The notes beneath the pieces were generated by a model, which saw only the letters and a program-made list of their open reading frames with translations, was not told the DNA's origin and ran no database searches. 64,000 nucleotides of DNA from Bacillota bacterium (lineage in GTDB: Bacteria; Bacillota; Clostridia; Acetivibrionales; Acetivibrionaceae). Below, piece after piece: positions 9,996 to 17,728 of the stretch (the first letter of the stretch is position 1; each line of letters begins with the position of its first letter). The stretch is from positions 1 through 64,000 of the forward strand of contig JAEZUI010000158.1 in the NCBI GenBank assembly GCA_023421115.1. The letters are read 5' to 3'. The translations under genes were made by a program, and so were the position numbers.

Positions 9996-10688
9996 TTACG
10001 ATTTCTTCCCGAAAATGTTGAAAAAGTCTCCAACTTTTTTCATTATATCACTCATCTTTTTCTGAAGTCCTGACTGTTTAAAATAGTCCATAGCCATATC
10101 AGTATTTCGTATAAACTCTGATGAATCATTAACCGGAACTTCTGCCTTCGAATTAATAACAATGAGCGGAGGCAGTTCCATAAAAACCCATTCAAAAGGC
10201 AATTCATAACTATAATCTACTTCCACTGAAAAAGAAGAAGATAAGATATAGTTATTGTAGTTTACCTTTACTTCCGGCTCACCGTTTATTTGGGCAGCAA
10301 AAAGCCTTGAATTGTCTCCGGTTATTTTCTCAACGACATATTCTTCAATCTCCTGTTCAACACCATCTATTCCAAAGAAATACCTATAAGGCATTGGATC
10401 TTTAAAATATCCTGAATCGGGAGGTATAACACCCGATTCAGCATTTACTCCCTCGTTAACAAGCCTGGTATGAAAAGGATCTGTAATTGATTGAGCACCA
10501 TTTGTTGCTGCAATCAATACAATCGAATCAATTTTTGCTCTTTCGTGCAGCGCATTGCCTAAAAAGATGAGGAAGGCAATTGTAAAAAACACAACAGGAA
10601 ATACAATTGCACCTTCAACTATAGAAACAGCTGCATCTTCTTTCTTTACGAAATTTCTCAAACTGTTCATAACTTTCCTCTTATCCAT
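9996..10688 (-). CDS. TadE-family pseudopilin
   Basis: A 230-residue protein. Its leader runs to A20 and is followed by VSIVEGAIVFPVVFF, so Glu (E25) is at +5 of the likely prepilin-peptidase cleavage site, and a ~22-residue hydrophobic helix follows. The C-terminal ~180 residues are extracytoplasmic with no enzymatic motif. The arrangement Flp pilin, TadE, TadG-like is the classical order of a Tad locus. The gene lies 30 bp after the pilin gene and 21 bp before the giant TadG-like gene. Confidence 0.87.
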   Translation of the reverse strand: MDKRKVMNSLRNFVKKEDAAVSIVEGAIVFPVVFFTIAFLIFLGNALHERAKIDSIVLIAATNGAQSITDPFHTRLVNEGVNAESGVIPPDSGYFKDPMPYRYFFGIDGVEQEIEEYVVEKITGDNSRLFAAQINGEPEVKVNYNNYILSSSFSVEVDYSYELPFEWVFMELPPLIVINSKAEVPVNDSSEFIRNTDMAMDYFKQSGLQKKMSDIMKKVGDFFNIFGKKS

Positions 10689-10718
10689 TATTAAGACTTA
10701 ATACAGCCTAATAATACA

Positions 10719-10934
10719 CTATTCTGAAATAGCACCATCAGCTGTGTCGTTAATTTTGTTAAACAAACTTGTAATCAATGCAGTTACTTGCTCTTTAAAC
10801 AATATTGCTAAAAGAACAGCTACACCAATTAGTACAACTATAGCAACTACGTTTACTTCTCCTCTTTCATCATTTGTAAATCTTGAAAATCTCGCTTTCA
10901 AATAAGTACTTGTTGCTAGCATTAAATTTAGCAT
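10719..10934 (-). CDS. Flp1-type IVb pilin
   Basis: A 71-residue small pilin, the probable major subunit of the Flp pilus. A basic leader ends ERG25, and a continuous hydrophobic helix EVNVVAIVVLIGVAVLLAI follows, so cleavage after G25 would give a mature subunit of about 46 residues, as expected for Flp pilins. The polar tail is short. It lies between the TadC gene (68 bp away) and TadE, consistent with a highly expressed subunit inside the Tad operon. The aromatic residue usual at +6 in classical Flp pilins is missing, which matches the clostridial Flp1 subfamily better. Confidence 0.88.
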   Translation of the reverse strand: MLNLMLATSTYLKARFSRFTNDERGEVNVVAIVVLIGVAVLLAILFKEQVTALITSLFNKINDTADGAISE

Positions 10935-11002
10935 AATACATACTTCCTTTCTTTCTTGACATTTTTTTGATCTATATTTAAGTTGGTACTTAAATAACTT
11001 AA

Positions 11003-11875
11003 CTAAGCTCCTAAATTTGTAAATATAGGGACAACAACCATAATCAAAATTCCTATAAACATCATTGTTATTGGAATAAGCAATTTACTTGCTGCCTTTT
11101 CTCCCTCAACCCTTACATGAAACTTCTTAGTCTCCCAAGCTTCCTTACTTTGCTGTTTGAGCAATAGTGCCAATTCACTATTTCCCTTTGTTATTCCCTG
11201 AACCAAAGTTGAGGAAAACTTTTTTATCTCTGGAATTGCACATCTCATACCGAAAGCAAAGAAAGCATCTACATCCGAAACTCCGTTGTCCATTTCGTTA
11301 CGTACATTTTTCATCTCATCGAACAATACACCCTTCCCGGAGTCGGCAACTTTTTGCCACGCTTCCCTTATTACCATACCTGCATTTGTGAGCAGGGCAA
11401 GCTTTGACAGTACCTCAGGAAAATCATACAACATTTGCTCTTCCCTCTTTGTAACCCTCTTGTAAACTCTATCTCCAAAATAGTAATAAGCCAATCCTGA
11501 GAACATAACAATAATAATAAACGCCCCAATTTCCAGAGTCAGACCATATACAGCAAAGGCTATAACAAGCAGTGTAAAAGCTAGCGAAATCCTTTGCGCC
11601 ATTATTACACGCAAAAAGTATTCGGTATATTTTTCACCATAAATGGTTGTAACCGCCTGTCTCATTTTTCTGTCATATTTAGTGTTGTATCCATACTTGA
11701 TTATTTCTAAAACTTTTGATCCTAAAGGGTATATTTCCTTTAAAGGAAATTCCTTTTTATCTAAAGGTATTACCAATTCATCATACTTCTTTGAAGATAG
11801 CAACAATATCAACCAAATAACAGAAAGTAATGTACCTATACTAAGTAACACCAGTAATTGTATTGGAATAAACAT
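11003..11875 (-). CDS. tadC: TadC-like inner-membrane platform protein (T2SSF family)
   Basis: A 290-residue protein of the type II secretion F fold. It has an N-terminal membrane helix (~5-27), a cytosolic stretch, a pair of helices at ~95-130, a helical cytosolic domain with conserved-type sequence such as FPEVLSKLALLTNAGM, and a C-terminal helix (~267-288). TadC pairs with TadB to form the platform on which the TadA ATPase acts. It follows TadB by 11 bp. Length and topology are normal for the family. Confidence 0.88.
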   Translation of the reverse strand: MFIPIQLLVLLSIGTLLSVIWLILLLSSKKYDELVIPLDKKEFPLKEIYPLGSKVLEIIKYGYNTKYDRKMRQAVTTIYGEKYTEYFLRVIMAQRISLAFTLLVIAFAVYGLTLEIGAFIIIVMFSGLAYYYFGDRVYKRVTKREEQMLYDFPEVLSKLALLTNAGMVIREAWQKVADSGKGVLFDEMKNVRNEMDNGVSDVDAFFAFGMRCAIPEIKKFSSTLVQGITKGNSELALLLKQQSKEAWETKKFHVRVEGEKAASKLLIPITMMFIGILIMVVVPIFTNLGA

Positions 11876-11886
11876 ATTCTAACCCC

Positions 11887-12723
11887 TCACACTTTCTTTA
11901 TTGATAAAACTTCTCGACCTACAAAATAAGCAATAATGAAGATAACTATAGCTATTGTTGTTGCTATTATACCTGAGGCAGAGACAAAATTCGCTGCAAA
12001 TTCAGGACTCATCATCTTAATCATAGCTATAAGGCCTATGGGCATCGCAATCATTATGTATTGCTCTGTTTTGTTTGCAGTAACCATAGTTTCTATCTCC
12101 ATCTCAATTTCAATCTTGTCACCGATTATTTGATGAGTAGTTTTTATTACGTCTTTAATGTTTCCACCCTTACGATAACAGGTCTCAAATACACTCCCAA
12201 AACTCTCTATGTCATTAATACCGCTTCTTTGTCCAAAATCGAGCAACAAATCTTCAAGATTCACATTATTGTTCATACTTGATAAAATCAACTCAAGTTC
12301 TTTTAAAATAAAACTGCCCTCTGCATATTGAACTTTTAAGTCATCGTAAGCACTTTTAATAGAGTCGGGGACATTTTTTCCTGCATTAAGACTTGTTGCC
12401 ACGGATTCAATAAAATCCCTAAACTGCAGGTGTAAACTTCTTTTCCTCTTTTCAATTATTTGTTGTTTTCTGATTGGTAAGAAAAGCTTAGCTGCAATTA
12501 CACCTGTTATAGTAGGAATGAGTATATTTAAAACATAAGTCAGGGTAGTCGGGTTGCCATCAACATCCTTCCCAATCCCCCCATAAAACAGATATCCGGT
12601 AAAAGCTCCCACCACAAAGGCCAGCAAAAAATATCCAAGTTTTTCAAATCCACTCATCTTATAGACTGAATAATCTATGAGAGCATTTGATTCATTATCG
12701 TTTTGTTGTGAATTCTTTTTCAT
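11887..12723 (-). CDS. tadB: TadB-like inner-membrane platform protein (T2SSF family)
   Basis: A 278-residue protein with two N-terminal membrane helices (~30-50 and ~62-82), a central helical T2SSF domain (~100-220) and two C-terminal helices (~222-272). The central part has the typical pattern of the family, including FRDFIESVATSLNAGKNVPDSI. It is encoded immediately after the TadA ATPase (10 bp) and before TadC (11 bp), the canonical tadA-tadB-tadC order, which supports the assignment. Confidence 0.88.
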   Translation of the reverse strand: MKKNSQQNDNESNALIDYSVYKMSGFEKLGYFLLAFVVGAFTGYLFYGGIGKDVDGNPTTLTYVLNILIPTITGVIAAKLFLPIRKQQIIEKRKRSLHLQFRDFIESVATSLNAGKNVPDSIKSAYDDLKVQYAEGSFILKELELILSSMNNNVNLEDLLLDFGQRSGINDIESFGSVFETCYRKGGNIKDVIKTTHQIIGDKIEIEMEIETMVTANKTEQYIMIAMPIGLIAMIKMMSPEFAANFVSASGIIATTIAIVIFIIAYFVGREVLSIKKV

Positions 12724-12733
12724 CGTTCTTCTC

Positions 12734-13987
12734 CTATATTTTAATATTTATCCCTGCTAATCTTAATTTATCATCATTAACCATGGGGTTTTCGGTTCTT
12801 TTAAGTCTACCCGATACTTTTTCAAGAGTCGATTTCTCATCTTCTTCAAAAACATAAAGAGGATTTAGAATTATTTTACCGTCTTCATAACCTACTATTT
12901 CAGTTATTTCCATAGTCTTTCTACTTTTGTCTCTTAATCTTGACAAATGGATTATTATATCAACTGCCGAAGCAATCTGCTGTCTTATTGCCTCTAAGGG
13001 TAATCCCGCTGAACCACTTAACACCATTGTTTCAAGACGGGAGAGCATATCCTTTGTTGAATTAGCGTGTCCGGTTGACAGTGATCCGTCATGACCGGTA
13101 TTCATAGCCTGAAGCATATCTAGTGCTTCGCCTCCTCTTACCTCTCCTACAATAATCCTCTCAGGCCTCATCCTCAACGAAGACTTTATCAAATCTCTTA
13201 TGGATATCTGCCCGCTTCCTGATGAGTTGGCATTTCTGGTCTCTAAGGACACAAGATTGTCAACTCCTCTGACTTGAAGCTCCGCCGAGTCTTCTATAGT
13301 TATAATTCTCTCATCCTTAGGTATAAAGTTGGACAATGCATTTAAAAAAGTCGTCTTACCTGAACCGGTTCCTCCGCTTACAAAAATATTATATTTTGCT
13401 CTTACCAACAGCTCAAGCTTTGCAGCTAATTCTTCAGTCAACGAACCGTATTTAATCAGCTTGTCTATTGTCATTGGAGTTTTCGAAAACTTCCTTATGG
13501 TAACAATCGGTCCGTTGAGAGCAATAGGGTTAAGTACAACGTTAACACGGGAACCGTCACTAAGCCTTGTATCAACTATTGGATTGGATTGATTTACTTC
13601 CCTTCCAGCTAATGCCACAATTCTCTGAACGACATCCTCAAGCTTTCTCTGGCTTTCAAATTTTTCCTCAAGCTTTGTTAGCTTCCCACTCTTTTCGATA
13701 AAAATCTTATCTGGACCATTAATCATCACTTCAGTAATTGTGTCATCGCTTATAATTGAGTCAAGTATTCCAAGTCCACGTATTGAACTGTAGATCCTGT
13801 CAATGACACTAATTTTTTGCTCTATAGCTAAATATTGCCCGTTTAATTTTTGTATGACAATATTCTCTATTTCCTGTTCAAGCTCTTCATCTGAAAGTTT
13901 ACTCAAAGGAAGATTATCATATATATAATCCCGGGTTGAATTTATAAATTCCTGTAATTGTTCATCATTCATATAAAAACACCTCAA
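12734..13987 (-). CDS. tadA: TadA/CpaF-type secretion ATPase
   Basis: The hexameric ATPase that powers Flp pilus assembly. Numbered from position 13987, Walker A is GGTGSGKTT at 205-213, the Walker B/Asp-box region is RIIVGEVRGGEALDML at 277-292, and the His-box is TGHDGSLSTGHANS at 297-310. The N-terminal ~190 residues form the usual CpaF N-domain. The open frame begins with TTG at 13987, but a GAGGTG ribosome site lies 7 bp before an ATG at 13972 (MNDEQ), which I take as the real start. The 5' end lies against the TadZ gene, so translation is probably coupled. Confidence 0.95.
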   Translation of the reverse strand: MRCFYMNDEQLQEFINSTRDYIYDNLPLSKLSDEELEQEIENIVIQKLNGQYLAIEQKISVIDRIYSSIRGLGILDSIISDDTITEVMINGPDKIFIEKSGKLTKLEEKFESQRKLEDVVQRIVALAGREVNQSNPIVDTRLSDGSRVNVVLNPIALNGPIVTIRKFSKTPMTIDKLIKYGSLTEELAAKLELLVRAKYNIFVSGGTGSGKTTFLNALSNFIPKDERIITIEDSAELQVRGVDNLVSLETRNANSSGSGQISIRDLIKSSLRMRPERIIVGEVRGGEALDMLQAMNTGHDGSLSTGHANSTKDMLSRLETMVLSGSAGLPLEAIRQQIASAVDIIIHLSRLRDKSRKTMEITEIVGYEDGKIILNPLYVFEEDEKSTLEKVSGRLKRTENPMVNDDKLRLAGINIKI

Positions 13988-15060
13988 ATATTATTGTTAA
14001 AGCTGTCAAACAATTGCATCTGCGATATCTGACGTGCAACAATCAAACTTGATACACTTCCAAATTCTCCAACACAGCCTATATTGTTTATATTCGGTAT
14101 ATCAATATATTTACTGGAGTTATTGTTAAACTTATTATAAATTACTGAAATCTTTGACAATAGATTTAAGCGCATCTGTTTCTCAATAATTTCAAGGGTT
14201 TTATGTATCCGACCGAATTTCAAGTTTGAAACTTGAGAACCGTCCGAAACAAAAATCATTTTTTGTGAGTTCGCCATTATTTGCTTAGTAATACTGTTCA
14301 TACACATATCTATGTCAATAACAACATAATCAAACAAGCCGCTGCTTCTTGTAATCTCAATGAGCTTTTGAATATCTTCACTCGTCATTTCCATTAAATC
14401 GAGAGGTATGTTACATTCACCAAAAAAGAAAACTCCACTCTTGTCTTCCTTAACCGAGCTCTCTAACTTCAATACTATATTGGATTTATTGCTTTTAATT
14501 GCAAATATCAAATCACTTAAACCCATAGAGCCTTCAGCATTAAAAAACACTCCCGGCACTCCAAACTGCTCTAAGTTAAGATATAAAACTTTTTTGCCTT
14601 TTGCAGCTAAGTTCAAACAAAAGGCTGCTGAGATAACCGACGCTCCTTCGCCTCCACTGCAAGGAAAAAAGGATATTATTTTTGTCTCACCATCTTCTCC
14701 CTGCTTAAAACCAAAAACATTCGTCTGATTTTCAGAATAAAGGTTAAGCACCGATTTATAAATTACATCGATTTTTGTATACTTACATATGGCTTTCTTG
14801 TTGTTCAATGTATCGATACTGGACGAATCTACAAAATATGCAAACTCAGTTGTCTCAGGAAGTACTTTAGCATCAAAACCAAAGGTATCCGATGCCAAAA
14901 CCACATCAACTTTGTTGTTTTCTATAAAATCAAGAAAGGTTTCAATTTTTGTAAAGGCATATACTTCAAGCCTATCGCTAAAATTCGCATTAAAAGCATT
15001 AGTTAATCTGCTTATGTAGTTTGCATCGCTATCTAGTATGACAAGCTTTATTCTAATCAT
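13984..15060 (-). CDS. TadZ/CpaE-like ParA-family protein
   Basis: A 358-residue localisation protein of the Tad system. Residues ~1-115 resemble a response-regulator receiver fold (IKLVILDSDANY at the start), as in CpaE and TadZ. Residues ~130-350 are a ParA/MinD-like domain. The P-loop reads PCSGGEGASVIS: the Gly-rich loop is kept but the signature and Walker lysines are not, as in atypical TadZ ATPases. TadZ proteins place the pilus machine at a cell site. It is the first gene of the operon, has its own promoter just upstream, and abuts the TadA gene. Confidence 0.87.
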   Translation of the reverse strand: MIRIKLVILDSDANYISRLTNAFNANFSDRLEVYAFTKIETFLDFIENNKVDVVLASDTFGFDAKVLPETTEFAYFVDSSSIDTLNNKKAICKYTKIDVIYKSVLNLYSENQTNVFGFKQGEDGETKIISFFPCSGGEGASVISAAFCLNLAAKGKKVLYLNLEQFGVPGVFFNAEGSMGLSDLIFAIKSNKSNIVLKLESSVKEDKSGVFFFGECNIPLDLMEMTSEDIQKLIEITRSSGLFDYVVIDIDMCMNSITKQIMANSQKMIFVSDGSQVSNLKFGRIHKTLEIIEKQMRLNLLSKISVIYNKFNNNSSKYIDIPNINNIGCVGEFGSVSSLIVARQISQMQLFDSFNNNI

Positions 15061-15128
15061 TTTTTTACCTCACAAATTTTAAATTTTGGTTATTCAAAAA
15101 GCATATTTTACAAAATCCTCTATAAAAT

Positions 15129-15157
15129 ATTATACAATATACTACCATTTATTACAA
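15129..15157 (-). promoter_or_regulatory. Probable sigma-A promoter of the Tad operon
   Basis: On the minus strand, -35 TTGTAA (15152-15157) and -10 TATAAT (15129-15134) are separated by exactly 17 bp, about 70 bp before the TadZ start at 15060. It can drive the whole series down to the phosphatase at 157. The intergenic stretch 15061-15257 holds nothing else that I can support. Confidence 0.6.
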
Positions 15158-15257
15158 CAATACTCCCTATTGAAGTCTAGTGTTTCAAGCTTTAAGCTGC
15201 CTATCACTTTTTTCATTTGCCTACTGTATTTATTCATTCAAGAATTATGTCAAAACT

Positions 15258-17357
15258 TTATTCTCTGTACAATCTCCAAACAACATATGCGTTCTTATCA
15301 GCAACAAATATATCACCTTTGTTATTAAAAGAAAGATCCACCGGTCTATCAAACCAAACATCTATACCTTCTGAAGGTTTCAGATTCTTTTCAAAGTCAC
15401 CTGCCTGTCCAGATACTGTCTCAACATCAACCAGCTTTCCATCCTTCAAAACTATCCTACGTATTATATTCTGGTCAATTACATAAATAAAGTCATCCTG
15501 TGCAAGTATTTTTGTCGGAGCAAAAAACCTAGAATTTAAGCCATCTATAAAATGTCTGTCGTTTTCTCTACCTGCAAAGTATTTAAATTCCTCTTCTCCC
15601 TTTTCCCATTTATAAATCGCACCATTTTGGGAACTACATATATAAACATCATCGTTTTTGTCTATTGTTATGCTGTCTAAAAACCCTTCAATTTCTCTCA
15701 TAACAAAAGTATTTTGAGCCTGCATATCCATATATATGACCTTTGTCAAATTTGTAAAATCCTCTAGCCTTTCTTGGTGTAATAAAATGTACATATTACC
15801 TAAGCTGTCAAAACCAAAATCTCCTATATTTGAAAAAGGTTCGTCTACAACATAAATACTTGAAGCTTCTTCTCCCTCGAGTTTAAAAATGCCAGTAACC
15901 ATTTCTCCATCATCATTTAGCCAAGGTAAAAGAGAAAAATATACATTTTGGTTCAAGTCTGTTCTTACCACACCAACATCCATATTCATATCAATGGTAC
16001 TTATAACTCCTTCTTTTATCCTTCTGAGTTTGCGGTCTGCTACATATATTTCATCCCCGGCAACAGCTATTCCTGTAGGGGCTGAAATCACTGCTTTACT
16101 TATTTCCCCATCGGGAATATCTCCATTGACATCGGTATGTTCACCAGTTCCAACATAAGGTTCGGCATGGTAACCCATTACATATTTGAGGTTGATTTGT
16201 ACGTTATTTATATCGTCTAGTTTTTTATTTACTCTTACATCCATTTTTAATATTTTATCTCCATACAAACCTGTTATCTCGCATTCACCTTTATTTAAAG
16301 CATATACCTTTCCGTCTTTTACAACTGCCACTTCACTATCGGAGCTGCTCCAATCTATATCGGAGCTCTTAACACTATCATTAGAGCCGTCCGGATAGTT
16401 TATTAAAATCTTTATATCTCCTTGCTGCTGTGCCGATAATACAATTGATTTTGGATTTATATCAACTATAGCAGCTCTTTCCCTATGTAATTTTGTAAGT
16501 CCTAAGTATACCATTAATAGTGTTGTTATCGTCATTACAACGCTTAAGGAAACCAAAACCCTTTTTTTGAAACTTTGCTTTAGTGTAGTTAATTTAATAT
16601 CCCTTATATTTTCCAGGTCTTCTTTCAACTCTTCTGCACTTTGATATCTTTCTGAAGGATTCTTATTTATACACTTTTGTATTACAAAGTCCAATTCCTT
16701 TGAAATATCGCTTTTGTAATCCCTAACACTTTTCACATCACCCTTTGGTACATGACCTATCAGAAGAAAGAACAAAGTCACTCCAAGACTGTACAAGTCT
16801 GTTCTCTGATCGGTAACAACACCTTCAATTAACTGTTCGGGAGCCGCAAATTCCGGTGTCCCTGCCACTACCATATCTCTTTCGTCTTTATATTCTTTGG
16901 AAATTCCAAAGTCTACAATTATAGCTCTATTGTCATCAGTTATGATTATATTTCCCGGTTTCATATCTCTATAAATTATGGGATGGGGCTTCATATTATG
17001 AAGATACTTTAGAACCTCACATAACTGCTTTACCCAATTTATAACCAACTCCTCATCAAAAGGTCCTTCATCGTGAAGCTTTTTTCTAAGATTTACACCT
17101 TCAATAAAGCTTTCAACTATATAGGTTCCTGATTCATCTTCTATAATATCAACAATCTTAGGCAAACTTATATGGTTCAGTTTTTTTAATATTTCAATCT
17201 CAGCTAAGAGATAAACTTTTTGATCCTGTCTATATATGTGTTTAACAGCCCATAAATTACCTAAATCAATATTTCTGCACAGGTAAACCCTTCCCATTGC
17301 CCCTTGACCTAGGAGACGCTCTACTTTGTATTTACCTTTAAGAATTTCACCCTCCAT
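15258..17357 (-). CDS. Membrane Ser/Thr protein kinase with extracellular Big-like and NHL beta-propeller domains
   Basis: A 699-residue PknB-type kinase. Residues ~9-265 hold the catalytic domain: GQGAMGRVY at 17-25, ATP lysine K39, catalytic loop YRDMKPGN with D131, DFG at 149-151 and GTPEFAAPEQ at 166-175, all intact. A membrane helix lies at ~268-290. Outside the membrane are a Big_2-like domain (~300-385) and a six-bladed NHL-type propeller (~410-699). PASTA repeats are absent, so the ligand is probably not muropeptide. It is the last gene of an operon with the FHA-ABC transporter and a small membrane protein. Likely targets (inference) are the FHA-reader proteins of this locus, with the PP2C at 157 as antagonist. 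Confidence 0.93.
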   Translation of the reverse strand: MEGEILKGKYKVERLLGQGAMGRVYLCRNIDLGNLWAVKHIYRQDQKVYLLAEIEILKKLNHISLPKIVDIIEDESGTYIVESFIEGVNLRKKLHDEGPFDEELVINWVKQLCEVLKYLHNMKPHPIIYRDMKPGNIIITDDNRAIIVDFGISKEYKDERDMVVAGTPEFAAPEQLIEGVVTDQRTDLYSLGVTLFFLLIGHVPKGDVKSVRDYKSDISKELDFVIQKCINKNPSERYQSAEELKEDLENIRDIKLTTLKQSFKKRVLVSLSVVMTITTLLMVYLGLTKLHRERAAIVDINPKSIVLSAQQQGDIKILINYPDGSNDSVKSSDIDWSSSDSEVAVVKDGKVYALNKGECEITGLYGDKILKMDVRVNKKLDDINNVQINLKYVMGYHAEPYVGTGEHTDVNGDIPDGEISKAVISAPTGIAVAGDEIYVADRKLRRIKEGVISTIDMNMDVGVVRTDLNQNVYFSLLPWLNDDGEMVTGIFKLEGEEASSIYVVDEPFSNIGDFGFDSLGNMYILLHQERLEDFTNLTKVIYMDMQAQNTFVMREIEGFLDSITIDKNDDVYICSSQNGAIYKWEKGEEEFKYFAGRENDRHFIDGLNSRFFAPTKILAQDDFIYVIDQNIIRRIVLKDGKLVDVETVSGQAGDFEKNLKPSEGIDVWFDRPVDLSFNNKGDIFVADKNAYVVWRLYRE

Positions 17358-17377
17358 TTAATTCCTCTCCTATACCA

Positions 17378-17728
17378 CTATTTAGGCTGTTCAATATCTC
17401 TATTTAAAACCTCTGTATATTGATTTTGCTGAAGCAGCACCGTGTGCTGATTTCCATTACCTGCTTCATTATTGATAACTTGATTATGTTCTTTATTAGT
17501 GTTTTTGCTTTCAGCATCAACATAGCTGAGGTTATCACTATCTACACCTTCAGTATTATCAACAGGCTGTTCGGCTTTAACCTTTGGCTTTGCATAGGAA
17601 TTCTTATATGAAGCTTTTGTACTTTTTTGCTTCTTATCTGAATTCATTTTTATCAATGTAGCTACAAGAATTATATTGATAATTAATGTAACTAAGGCTA
17701 TAGAGATATAGATATAATCTGTTTTCAT
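17378..17728 (-). CDS. Small single-pass membrane protein of unknown function
   Basis: A 116-residue protein with one N-terminal membrane helix (~5-26) and a low-complexity polar tail rich in Lys, Asn, Gln and Glu. No domain is recognised. The start overlaps the stop of the FHA-ABC transporter gene by 4 bp (ATGA-type overlap) and the kinase gene begins 20 bp later, so the three are co-translated. Thr and Ser residues in the tail could be kinase targets; that is inference only. Confidence 0.7.
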   Translation of the reverse strand: MKTDYIYISIALVTLIINIILVATLIKMNSDKKQKSTKASYKNSYAKPKVKAEQPVDNTEGVDSDNLSYVDAESKNTNKEHNQVINNEAGNGNQHTVLLQQNQYTEVLNRDIEQPK